Shown here piece by piece: positions 1 to 6,544 of a stretch of DNA of 13,414 nt. This DNA is from Methanomicrobiales archaeon (GTDB taxonomy: Archaea > Halobacteriota > Methanomicrobia > Methanomicrobiales > JACTUA01). The stretch is from the NCBI GenBank assembly GCA_028678715.1, contig JAJRCY010000008.1, positions 1 through 13,414 of the forward strand, read 5' to 3'. How positions within the stretch are numbered: the first letter of the stretch is position 1; each line of letters starts with the position of its first letter. The notes below the pieces were generated by a model. It was not told the DNA's origin. It worked only from the letters and a program-made list of their open reading frames with translations, and did not search any database. Made by a program: the position numbers and the translations under genes.

Positions 1-705
1 TGCGATCAGGGTCTTCCCTGTGCCCGGCGGGCCGTAGAGGAGAACCCCCTTCGGGGGATCGATCCCCAGCTTCCGGAAGAGCTCCGGGTGCCGCATGGGG
101 AGCTCGATCGTCTCCCGCACCCGTTGCAGCTCGTCCTTGAGCCCCCCGATGTCCTCGTAGCTGATCTTCTTTAAACCCTCGAATCCAGCTGCCGGCTTGT
201 CCGAGAACTCCACCTGCGTGTTCCGGGTGATGATCACCGCCTGCTCGGGCTCTACGAGGACCGCCTTGAAGGCCACGAGCTGCGGTTGCATGAAGGGGAG
301 CCCCGCCAGGATGGGCACCGAATCGTTCTTCACCACAGGGAAATCGATGAGCCGGTTCGCGGCGCCCTGGTAGTTGATGGGGATCTGCCGGGGCATGTCC
401 TCGGGCGGGGCCAGCACCACCCGTTTTGCCTCGATCTCGTCCTCCACGGGCTGGATCCGGACCCGGTCCCCGATGGAGACCCCCGCGTTCGCCCGGGTGA
501 AGTTGTCCACCCGCACCTTCCCCTGGTGCCAGTCCGAGACCATGGAGCGCCAGACCTTGGCCACGGTCCGGCGCTTCCCCTCAAGGACCACGATGTTCCC
601 GGGAGAGAGCCGGAGCTGCAGCATGGTGTCGGGATCCAGGCGCACCTTGCCGGCCCCCTGGTCCTCGGGGTAGGCGGAATCAACCTTCAGGTAGATCTCA
701 GGCAT
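1..705 (-). CDS. CDC48/VAT-type AAA+ ATPase, N-terminal part (partial)
   Basis: Hexameric AAA+ unfoldase of the archaeal VAT/Cdc48/p97 family, which pulls apart proteins in the cytoplasm using ATP and feeds them to the proteasome. The window holds the first 235 residues; the gene continues beyond the left edge. Residues 1-90 form the double-psi-barrel N-domain, ending in a typical '[14 protein letters not shown]' (69-82). The second N-subdomain follows to about 175, then the linker and D1 entry '[12 protein letters not shown]' (183-194). The D1 Walker A GPPGTGKT is at 225-232, at the very edge. The rest of D1 and the second AAA domain are not visible, so a complete two-domain protein of roughly 800 residues is inferred. 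The start is the ATG at 705-703, with AAGGT just upstream. It diverges from larC across 46 bases. Confidence 0.93.
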   Translation of the reverse strand, partial: MPEIYLKVDSAYPEDQGAGKVRLDPDTMLQLRLSPGNIVVLEGKRRTVAKVWRSMVSDWHQGKVRVDNFTRANAGVSIGDRVRIQPVEDEIEAKRVVLAPPEDMPRQIPINYQGAANRLIDFPVVKNDSVPILAGLPFMQPQLVAFKAVLVEPEQAVIITRNTQVEFSDKPAAGFEGLKKISYEDIGGLKDELQRVRETIELPMRHPELFRKLGIDPPKGVLLYGPPGTGKTLIA

Positions 706-751
706 TACCTTAATGGTCTCCTATGAGGGGACTTATAGGTACTGGTGACGG
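706..751. promoter_or_regulatory. Short divergent promoter region between cdc48 and larC
   Basis: These 46 bases separate two divergent genes and must hold at least the proximal control sites of both. On the minus strand CCTATAAGT (about 740-732) is a plausible TATA box. It would place transcription start near 708-712, giving a leaderless or nearly leaderless cdc48 mRNA. On the plus strand the only AT-rich candidate is around CCTTAATGG (708-716). GGTGA at 744-748, three bases before the larC ATG, is a good archaeal ribosome binding site. The TATA assignments are inference from position and base composition only. Confidence 0.35.
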
Positions 752-1936
752 ATGCGCGTCCTTCTCTTCGATCCTTTCCATGGCGCGGCGGGTGACATGG
801 TCACGGGAGCCCCCCTTGCCCTGCTCCCGGACCGGGCCCCCGTGATCCGGGCCATTGCCTCGGTGGTGGGGGAGCCCGACCTTACGGAGGTGGATCGGGC
901 CGGCATCCGGGCGCTGCTTGTCAGGACCCGGGCAGGGAAGGGCCACCGGACCCTGGAGGAGGTGGAGGCCCGGGTCGCAGGGGCGGATGCCCCTGCCCCG
1001 GCGAAGGAGATGGCGCTCCGGGTCTTCCGGCGGATCCACGATGCCGAGGCCCGGGTGCACGGGACCGTGGCCCACTTCCACGAGGTGGGGGCTGATGACG
1101 CCATTGCTGACGTGGTGGGGGCCTGCACCGCCCTCCACCTCCTGGCCCCGGAGGGGGTGGTGGTGAAGCCTGTCGCACTGGGGAGTGGCAATGTCCGGGG
1201 ATCGCACGGCACGCTGCCGGTGCCTGCCCCGGCCACGGCCGCGATCCTGGCTGCATCGTCTCTTCTGGCTGTCGCAGGCCAGGGGGAAGGGGAGCTCTGC
1301 ACCCCCACGGGGGCTGCGCTGCTCTCCGAGTTCGCCACCCTGTCCTCCCTGTGGGCGGAACCGGCCCGGATCCTGGCCACGGGCCACGGGGCGGGCAGCC
1401 GGGACCCGGAGGGTGCCCCGAACGTGCTCCGGGCACTCCTGCTGGATGCCCCCGGGGACCAGGCCGGGGACCGGGTGGACGTGCTCGAAACGAATGTTGA
1501 CGATGTGACCGGCGAGGTGGTGGCCCACGCGATCCGGCGTCTGATGGAGGAGGGAGCCCGGGACGCCTGCGCCATCCCTGCGGTGATGAAGAAGGGGAGA
1601 CCCGGCCACCTGGTCCGGGTGGTGGCGGCCCCGGAAGACAGTCCCCGCCTTGCCGCTATCCTGGCCGGGGAGCTGGGCACGCTGGGGGTCCGGTGCACCC
1701 CCATGGTGCACCGGTTCGTGGCGGCCCGGACCACGGCGGAGGTGGAGGTGATCCTCGGGGAGACGCGGTATACCGTGCCCGTGAAGTGCGGCCGTGCCGG
1801 GGGTAAGGTCATCTCGGTAAAGCCGGAGTTCGAGCAGGTGCAGGCCATCGCAGCGCAGAGCGGGCTTCCCGCACGGGCGGTGGCCCGGGCCGTCGAGGAT
1901 GCGGCCTGGAAGCGTTTCGGAGTGGACCGGGCATGA
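752..1936 (+). CDS. larC: LarC-type nickel-pincer cofactor biosynthesis protein
   Basis: A 394-residue LarC family protein. In bacteria LarC uses CTP to insert nickel into the pyridinium-thiocarboxylate mononucleotide made by LarB and LarE, giving the nickel-pincer nucleotide of lactate racemase and other LarA enzymes. Family hallmarks are present: N-terminal FDPFHGAAGDM (6-16), HFHEVGADDAIADVVG (108-123), GSGNVRGSHGTLPVPAPAT (144-162), ELCTPTGAALL (181-191), and in the C-terminal domain ETNVDDVTGE (246-255) and MKKGRPGH (279-286). Length is normal. It is one continuous frame, unlike Lactobacillus larC, which is split by a programmed frameshift. Start at ATG 752 is supported by GGTGA at 744-748. 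It overlaps radB by four bases (ATGA). The LarA-type client and larB/larE are not in this window, so the physiological target here is unknown. Confidence 0.9.
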   Translation: MRVLLFDPFHGAAGDMVTGAPLALLPDRAPVIRAIASVVGEPDLTEVDRAGIRALLVRTRAGKGHRTLEEVEARVAGADAPAPAKEMALRVFRRIHDAEARVHGTVAHFHEVGADDAIADVVGACTALHLLAPEGVVVKPVALGSGNVRGSHGTLPVPAPATAAILAASSLLAVAGQGEGELCTPTGAALLSEFATLSSLWAEPARILATGHGAGSRDPEGAPNVLRALLLDAPGDQAGDRVDVLETNVDDVTGEVVAHAIRRLMEEGARDACAIPAVMKKGRPGHLVRVVAAPEDSPRLAAILAGELGTLGVRCTPMVHRFVAARTTAEVEVILGETRYTVPVKCGRAGGKVISVKPEFEQVQAIAAQSGLPARAVARAVEDAAWKRFGVDRA

Positions 1937-2610
1937 TCGCCGGGCGGGTCTCGACGGGAATTTCGGAGATGGACGCGCTCCTGGGGGGCGGCCTGGAGCG
2001 GAAGGTGATCACCCAGCTCTACGGCGACCCCGGCTGCGGCAAATCCACCCTCTGCCAGATCGCGGCGGTCGCGGTATTACGGGCCGGAGGTTCCGTCGTG
2101 TACTTCGACCCGGAGGGCTTCTCCGTTGAACGGTTCCGCCAGATTGCAGGCAGCGATGCGGAGGCGCTCGCCGAGCGGCTCTTCCTGTACGAACCCATGG
2201 ACTTTGACCAGCAGGGTCTTTTGATCGCGGAGTCAGAGAAGGTGCTGAAACGGGAGAAGGTCGGCCTGGTCGTTGTCGACTCCGTCACGGTCCTGTACCG
2301 GACCGAGCTCGGGAGCGGGAAGGAGGCCCAGCGGAAGCTGGCCCGGCAGGTGATCCTGCTCCTGGGACTCTCCAAACGCTACGATCTCCCGGCCCTCATC
2401 ACGAACCAGGTGTACATGGACGTGATCCGGAACGTCTCGTGTCCCCTGGGGGGAACGGTCCTCTCCCACCTCTCCAAGGCGATCGTCCGGATCGAGGTGC
2501 ACGAAGGATTCCGGCGGGCGGTGCTGGAGAAGCACCGGTCGCTTCCTGCGGGCGGGAGCTTCGACTTCGAGATCACCGGAGACGGGATCAGAGCGGTATC
2601 GCGCCCGTGA
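1933..2610 (+). CDS. radB: DNA repair and recombination protein RadB
   Basis: Archaeal RadA/RecA paralogue of 225 residues, the short form lacking the RadA N-terminal helix-hairpin-helix domain. It is thought to act as a recombination mediator for RadA. It opens with the RadB-type 'GISEMDALLGGGLE' (9-22), then Walker A GDPGCGKST (31-39). The Walker B stretch GLVVVDS (111-117) carries Asp116. An ITNQVY segment (156-161) corresponds to the L2/Gln region, and the C-terminal core SKAIVRIE (181-188) is also RadB-like. The start ATG at 1933 overlaps the larC stop (ATGA) and has GGAGTG at 1919-1924, seven bases upstream. The last 23 bases overlap the 3' end of the convergent dapF. Pairing with larC looks positional rather than functional. 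Confidence 0.93.
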   Translation: MIAGRVSTGISEMDALLGGGLERKVITQLYGDPGCGKSTLCQIAAVAVLRAGGSVVYFDPEGFSVERFRQIAGSDAEALAERLFLYEPMDFDQQGLLIAESEKVLKREKVGLVVVDSVTVLYRTELGSGKEAQRKLARQVILLLGLSKRYDLPALITNQVYMDVIRNVSCPLGGTVLSHLSKAIVRIEVHEGFRRAVLEKHRSLPAGGSFDFEITGDGIRAVSRP

Positions 2611-3439
2611 ACACCGTCCGGGCCGGCCCCTCCATCTCGTTCACGTCGCCCAGCCGCACCGTGAGGGGGCCACCCCAGGTCTCCACCTGCACGGTGTCCC
2701 CCACCATCCCCAGCTTCCGTGCCACCGCAGCGGAGGCCATGGCCCCGGTGCCGCAGGAGAGGGTCTCGTCCTCCACCCCCCGCTCGTAGGTCCGGATCCG
2801 CAGGGTGTTCTCCCCTGCCTTCTCGACGAAGTTCACGTTGGCGCCGTTGATAAAGGTAGCATGGTTCCGCACCAGGGGCGCTACCGTTTCGATGTCCACG
2901 CTCCCGATCTCGTCGACGATGATCACGGCGTGGGGCACCCCCGTGTTCACCGCGTACACGGTGTTCCCAAGGATCTCCTCCTTGTATTCCCCCTCGCCGG
3001 TGGCCGGGATGTCGCTCCGGGCGAACTTCGGCACCGGCATGCCGATGGTGGCCAGGAATTCGCCTTCGGCGTCGTACCGCATCTTCACCTTAATCTCACC
3101 GGCCAGGGTCTCCACCGTGCACTCGTCCTTCACATACTCCCTGTCCTTTGCGTATTTCGCCAGGCAGCGGATGCCGTTCCCGCACATCTCCGCCTCGGAC
3201 TCGTCCGGCTGGAAGAGGCGCATTTTGAGCTCCGCCTTCTCCGATTTCGAGAGGAAGAGGATCCCGTCAGCGCCGATCCCGAAGCGCCGGTCGCAGTACA
3301 GGGCAGCGAACTGCCGCCGCGTCTCGTCAGGGACGACGGTCCCCTCCATCTCGTCAATCAGCACAAAGTCGTTCCCGTTCCCCTGCAGCTTGGTGAAATA
3401 GATACACCCTTCCCTGGTTTCCCCTGCTTCATCAGCCAT
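2588..3439 (-). CDS. dapF: Diaminopimelate epimerase
   Basis: Cofactor-independent epimerase converting LL- to meso-diaminopimelate, the precursor of lysine, in the cytoplasm. The protein has 283 residues, the family's usual length. The two catalytic cysteines are visible: Cys86 in AEMCGNGIRC and Cys229 in LSCGTGAMAS. The first substrate-binding motif LQGNGNDFVLID is at 18-29 and the FGIGADG motif at 53-59. About 12 residues (MADEAGETREGC) precede the normal family start, but no better internal start exists. GGGGTG at 3451-3446 sits six bases before the ATG at 3439, so that start is well supported. The gene starts inside the end of rbcL (8-base overlap) and is the last gene of the e2b2-rbcL-dapF operon. 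Its coupling to RuBisCO has no evident metabolic reason. Confidence 0.95.
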   Translation of the reverse strand: MADEAGETREGCIYFTKLQGNGNDFVLIDEMEGTVVPDETRRQFAALYCDRRFGIGADGILFLSKSEKAELKMRLFQPDESEAEMCGNGIRCLAKYAKDREYVKDECTVETLAGEIKVKMRYDAEGEFLATIGMPVPKFARSDIPATGEGEYKEEILGNTVYAVNTGVPHAVIIVDEIGSVDIETVAPLVRNHATFINGANVNFVEKAGENTLRIRTYERGVEDETLSCGTGAMASAAVARKLGMVGDTVQVETWGGPLTVRLGDVNEMEGPARTVFTGAIPL

Positions 3440-4637
3440 GTATTACACCCCACTTCTTCAGCGCCCGCTCCAGTTCGTGATGTTCCCGGGCATACTCCTC
3501 CAGGGAGATCCCCTCCATCCAGGCATCCACCGCCTGGCGCATCGCCCGGGCACCCGCCGCAGTCCCGTCGGGGTGGCCGTGGATCCCGCCGCCGGCCTGC
3601 AGCACGATGTCGTTCCCCAGCACCTCCAGCTCCCGGTGCACGTTCCCCGGCTGCAGCCCCCCGCTCGCGACCGGAAAGACGCGCTTCAACCCCAGGCAGG
3701 GGCCGGTGAGGATCCGGTTGTCCCCCGTCACCTCGTCACGGTCATGGCTCATCTTGCCGCTGACAGTACCGGTGTGGAGCTGGTCCCCACCCAGCCACCG
3801 GACCAGGCGGGCGAAGAGGCGCATTGCGATCCCGTGGACAGGGCTCCTCGTCATGGCCGCGTGCATGGTCCGGTGGACGTGGATAGGAACCCGGATCTTC
3901 GGTGATTCGGCGAGGGCCTGCAGCGCCGTGAAACCGGCGGTGATGACATCGATCATCACCATGGTGGCCCCCAGGTTCACCGCCTCCTCGGCCCGTGCCA
4001 CGATCCGGTCGGCACGGGTGGTGATGTTGACCGCATAGAGCACCTGCCGGCCGGTCTCCTCCTTCACCTCTTCCAGCGCCTCCATGACGAGGGACACCCG
4101 CTCCCGCAGGGGGCAGAAGGCCTGGTCCGTGAGGGTCTCGTCGTCCTTGATCAGGTCCACCCCGCCCAAAGCCGCCTGGGAGGCGACCGCTGCCGTGTCC
4201 TTCGGGGAGAGGCCGACCTTCGGCTTGATGATCGTGCCGACGTGGGGCCGGTCAAGGGTGCCGATGAGCCCCCGGATCCCCCGGATCCCGAACCTGGGGC
4301 CGTGGAACGGGATCAGGGACTCGGGGAACTCCGCGTCCAGGAGGCGCACCGATTCCAGTTTCTTCAGGCCGAAGAGGTTCCCGGCCACCACCGAGAGGTA
4401 CTGGGACACGTTCCCGGGCTCGAAGATCTCGGCCGGGTACCGGATCCGGGTCACGTACCCGTTCCCCCGGGGGGTCACCTCCAGCACCTCCCCGTCCAGG
4501 CGGCGCACGTATTCCACCCGGGTGCTGATCCCGGTCCAGGTCCCGGTGGTCTCCTCCTCCGCGATCCAGCGGGCGGCCTCCTCCGGCGCGGTCCCTCTCT
4601 CCGGCACGAAGGCATAGGTGGCGATGACGTCCGGCAT
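3432..4637 (-). CDS. rbcL: Ribulose-1,5-bisphosphate carboxylase, form III (archaeal)
   Basis: Large-subunit-only archaeal RuBisCO, 401 residues, slightly short for form III. It carboxylates ribulose-1,5-bisphosphate to two 3-phosphoglycerate. Every active-site residue I could place by comparison with spinach is present: Lys138 (K175), carbamylated Lys164 with metal ligands Asp166 and Glu167 (K201/D203/E204), His255 and Arg256 (H294/R295), His288 (H327), loop-6 Lys295 (K334), Ser325 (S379), the Gly349-351 phosphate loop, and the N-terminal TGTWT (31-35). This argues for a true carboxylase rather than a RuBisCO-like protein. Start ATG at 4637 is six bases after the e2b2 stop. AGGTG (4651-4647), inside the last codons of e2b2, is its ribosome binding site. 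Context with e2b2 points to the AMP/NMP pathway; a role with phosphoribulokinase in the reductive hexulose-phosphate pathway is also possible. Confidence 0.95.
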   Translation of the reverse strand: MPDVIATYAFVPERGTAPEEAARWIAEEETTGTWTGISTRVEYVRRLDGEVLEVTPRGNGYVTRIRYPAEIFEPGNVSQYLSVVAGNLFGLKKLESVRLLDAEFPESLIPFHGPRFGIRGIRGLIGTLDRPHVGTIIKPKVGLSPKDTAAVASQAALGGVDLIKDDETLTDQAFCPLRERVSLVMEALEEVKEETGRQVLYAVNITTRADRIVARAEEAVNLGATMVMIDVITAGFTALQALAESPKIRVPIHVHRTMHAAMTRSPVHGIAMRLFARLVRWLGGDQLHTGTVSGKMSHDRDEVTGDNRILTGPCLGLKRVFPVASGGLQPGNVHRELEVLGNDIVLQAGGGIHGHPDGTAAGARAMRQAVDAWMEGISLEEYAREHHELERALKKWGVIHG

Positions 4638-4643
4638 GGCGCT

Positions 4644-5606
4644 TCACACCTGATCTCGGTGGTCGATCTGAAATGTCTTGTGGAACTCCTCGAGGGACCA
4701 GCCCAGGTAGTCCCGGATGATCAGGTAGGCAAGTGCCGGGGGGATGGCACCCTTTTCCGTCACGATCAGGTCCACGTAGGCCGCGGGGGTCACGTCAAAG
4801 ACCGGGTTGTGCACCCGGACATTGGGGAGGGAGGAGGCTTCAGCGGGCGAGAGGACCTCCCCCGGATCCCGCTCCTCGATCTCGATCAGCTCGCCCAGGA
4901 TCGTGCGGGGCGCGAACTTGTAGGTCTCGGCGGCGACGATGAAGGTGGCCCTGGCCTCGTGGGCGGCGAGGGCCACCTGCGAGGTCCCGATCTTGTTCAC
5001 CACCGCGCCGTTCACGGTGACGGCGTCCGCGCCGACAAAGACCCGGTCGACGCGGTTCATGAAGTGCCGGACCGCAGAGTCGACGATGTAGTGGGTCGAG
5101 ATCCCGGCACCGGAGAGGGTACGGAGGGTGAGGAGCCCCTGGTTTCCCGGCCGGACCTCGGTCGCAAAGACCTCCATCTCCCGGCCCAGGCGGTGGGCCT
5201 CCAGGATGCAGGCCAGCGCCGCCTCCGAGTTGCAGTGGGTGAGGACCGTGTCCCCGTCCCGGATGTGGTGAGCCCCGATCTCCCCGATCCGGTGTACCGC
5301 CTCAGCGGACGAGCGGAGGAAAGCCTCACCCCTCTCCTTCACCGCCTCCCTGGCCTCTGCCACGGTGGCGGCGTCCTCCATGGCCTGGAGGACCAGGTGG
5401 ATGGCATTGGGGAGGGACACGGCCGTGGGACGGGTGGCGAGGAGGGCTGCGGCCGTCTCCTCCATCCCCTTCCGGTAGGTGGGAAGGTCCCGGGCTGCGA
5501 GGGAATCCGCCTGCGACACCAGCGCCTCCACGGCGGCGCGGGCGATCCTCCCAGCCCCCCGGATCTCCATCCTTTTTATTTTCTCCGCAGTCTCAGTTAC
5601 GTGCAT
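4644..5606 (-). CDS. e2b2: Ribose-1,5-bisphosphate isomerase
   Basis: Homologue of eIF2B/MtnA-fold isomerases. In Thermococcus this enzyme converts ribose-1,5-bisphosphate, produced by AMP phosphorylase, into ribulose-1,5-bisphosphate for RuBisCO. From the ATG at 5606 the protein has 320 residues. The catalytic pair is visible as Cys125 in LTHCNSEAAL and Asp194 in FVGADAV. The N-terminal EKIKRMEIRGAGRIAR, the loop TEVRPGNQGLLT and NKIGTSQVALAAHE are also typical of the archaeal enzyme rather than eIF2B. A GTG six bases upstream (5612) is an alternative start; I prefer 5606 because GGGGTG (5615-5610) lies three bases before it. First gene of the e2b2-rbcL-dapF operon, diverging from the HAD phosphatase across 50 bases. 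No AMP phosphorylase gene is visible here. Confidence 0.92.
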   Translation of the reverse strand: MHVTETAEKIKRMEIRGAGRIARAAVEALVSQADSLAARDLPTYRKGMEETAAALLATRPTAVSLPNAIHLVLQAMEDAATVAEAREAVKERGEAFLRSSAEAVHRIGEIGAHHIRDGDTVLTHCNSEAALACILEAHRLGREMEVFATEVRPGNQGLLTLRTLSGAGISTHYIVDSAVRHFMNRVDRVFVGADAVTVNGAVVNKIGTSQVALAAHEARATFIVAAETYKFAPRTILGELIEIEERDPGEVLSPAEASSLPNVRVHNPVFDVTPAAYVDLIVTEKGAIPPALAYLIIRDYLGWSLEEFHKTFQIDHRDQV

Positions 5607-5656
5607 CGGCACCCCATGAGAGGGTGTGCGCGGGAGGGATAAAGGGTTGCGGAGGG
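5607..5656. promoter_or_regulatory. Divergent intergenic region between e2b2 and the HAD phosphatase
   Basis: Fifty bases separate the two divergent starts. On the minus strand CCCTTTATCC (about 5646-5637) could be a TATA box, putting transcription start some eight bases before the e2b2 ATG. For the plus-strand gene the only T/A-rich element is TTTTTATT at 5573-5580, inside the e2b2 coding region, which would give a leader of roughly 55 bases. GGAGGG at 5651-5656 abuts the plus-strand ATG. All of this is positional inference; neither element is a strong consensus match. Confidence 0.3.
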
Positions 5657-6475
5657 ATGTGCCTGAGGCTGGCCGTGGTCTTTGACAGTGCCGGCACCCT
5701 CCTGCGCACCTACCGGGTGGTGAAGGATGTCATCCACGGGAAGATCCACCTGGATGTCGAGACGACAACCCTCACCGCCGCCTCCCCTGACCGGGCCCTC
5801 CTCGTCCTCCACGTCACCTCCCGGGAGATTATCGAGCAGCCGCCGGAGGTGCTCCTTTCCACCTACCTGACAGGCCGGAGGATCGGCTTTGGCGTTGCCT
5901 GCGCCCGCTCGGTCTTCACCCCGGACCAGGTCTCGGAGATCCTGTACCGTGACACCCGGGCTACCCTGGGGGACCTGCAGGAGTGCATCCGGGAGGTCTG
6001 GCGCCACTGCAAACGGGAAGCCCTCCTTGTCATGGACAGCGGGGTGATCCTGCACTTCGGGGCGAAGGCCATCGAGTTCACGGTCACGTCCGGGGGGAGA
6101 CCGTTTGCCGGCGCACAGGAGACCATCACCGCCCTGCACCGGAGGGGGATCGCCACCTACATCGCTTCCGGTGACCGGGTGGCCAAGCTCGAGAAGATCG
6201 CGGAGCATCTGGGGATCCCCCTGGACCGGGTGCACGGGATCGCCACCCCCTCCATCAAGGCCCAGATCGTCTCGGACCTGAAGGAGGAGTACGACGCGGT
6301 GGCCATGGTGGGGGACGGGATCAACGATCTCGCAGCGCTCCAGCGGGCGGACGTGGCGATCCTCTCCCTCCAGCAGCCGGGGGAGAAGCCCGCGGCGCTC
6401 TACGCGGAAGCGGACCACGTGGTGGGGCGGGTTGCGGACGTGGTGCCCATTCTGGAGCGGATCGCCCGGCGGTGA
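5657..6475 (+). CDS. Soluble P-type-ATPase-like HAD phosphatase (MJ0968 type)
   Basis: A 272-residue HAD-superfamily protein resembling the soluble catalytic P-domain of P-type ATPases, as described for MJ0968 of Methanocaldococcus jannaschii. HAD motif I is DSAGTLL (10-16) with nucleophile Asp10; the second Asp of the usual DxD is Ala12. Motif II is ASGD (170-173), motif III Lys201, and motif IV the P-type signature MVGDGINDLAAL (217-228) with Asp220 and Asp224. No hydrophobic membrane helices are present, so it is a cytoplasmic phosphatase or phosphotransferase, not a transporter. The substrate is unknown. The start is taken at ATG 5657 because the protein then begins three residues before the conserved LAVVFDSAGT strand. 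A GTG at 5624 would add eleven unlike residues. It lies 69 bases before atwA in the same direction. Confidence 0.85.
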   Translation: MCLRLAVVFDSAGTLLRTYRVVKDVIHGKIHLDVETTTLTAASPDRALLVLHVTSREIIEQPPEVLLSTYLTGRRIGFGVACARSVFTPDQVSEILYRDTRATLGDLQECIREVWRHCKREALLVMDSGVILHFGAKAIEFTVTSGGRPFAGAQETITALHRRGIATYIASGDRVAKLEKIAEHLGIPLDRVHGIATPSIKAQIVSDLKEEYDAVAMVGDGINDLAALQRADVAILSLQQPGEKPAALYAEADHVVGRVADVVPILERIARR

Positions 6476-6489
6476 ACGGGGGCCTCCAT

Positions 6490-6500
6490 CGAATATAAAG
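6490..6500 (+). promoter_or_regulatory. Archaeal TATA/BRE promoter of the atwA-mmp operon
   Basis: CGAATATAAAG stands out as an A/T-rich block in very GC-rich surroundings and matches an archaeal BRE plus TATA box. Transcription would start about 25 bases downstream, near 6520-6525, leaving a leader of roughly 20-25 bases. A second A/T block (ATAATAT, 6502-6508) could be an alternative TATA box or spacing element. As the gaps between all downstream genes are zero, this is probably the main promoter of all seven genes. The start site is predicted, not observed. Confidence 0.6.
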
Positions 6501-6544
6501 CATAATATGGGACAAGTGAAACATTAGTGGTTGAGAGGATGAGG

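Noticed and set aside
3432..4637. Possibility that the RuBisCO is a RuBisCO-like protein (form IV) without carboxylase activity.
   Set aside because: The carbamylated lysine, both metal ligands, loop-6 lysine, His255/His288 and the phosphate loops are all present; form IV proteins lack several of these.
4242..5642. Open frame of 466 codons on the plus strand, antisense to rbcL and e2b2.
   Set aside because: Its translation is rich in Gly, Pro, Arg, His and Asp with no domain, as expected for the shadow of GC-rich genes. The minus-strand frames are recognisable enzymes with full active sites.
5657..6475. Possibility that the HAD protein is a truncated P-type metal transporter.
   Set aside because: It has no membrane helices, its start and stop are clean, and its length matches the free-standing soluble MJ0968 type.
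6501..6544. Small ORF, riboswitch or hairpin in the atwA leader.
   Set aside because: Only about 45 bases lie between the TATA box and the start. I see an imperfect ATAATAT repeat and a ribosome binding site but no convincing stem.
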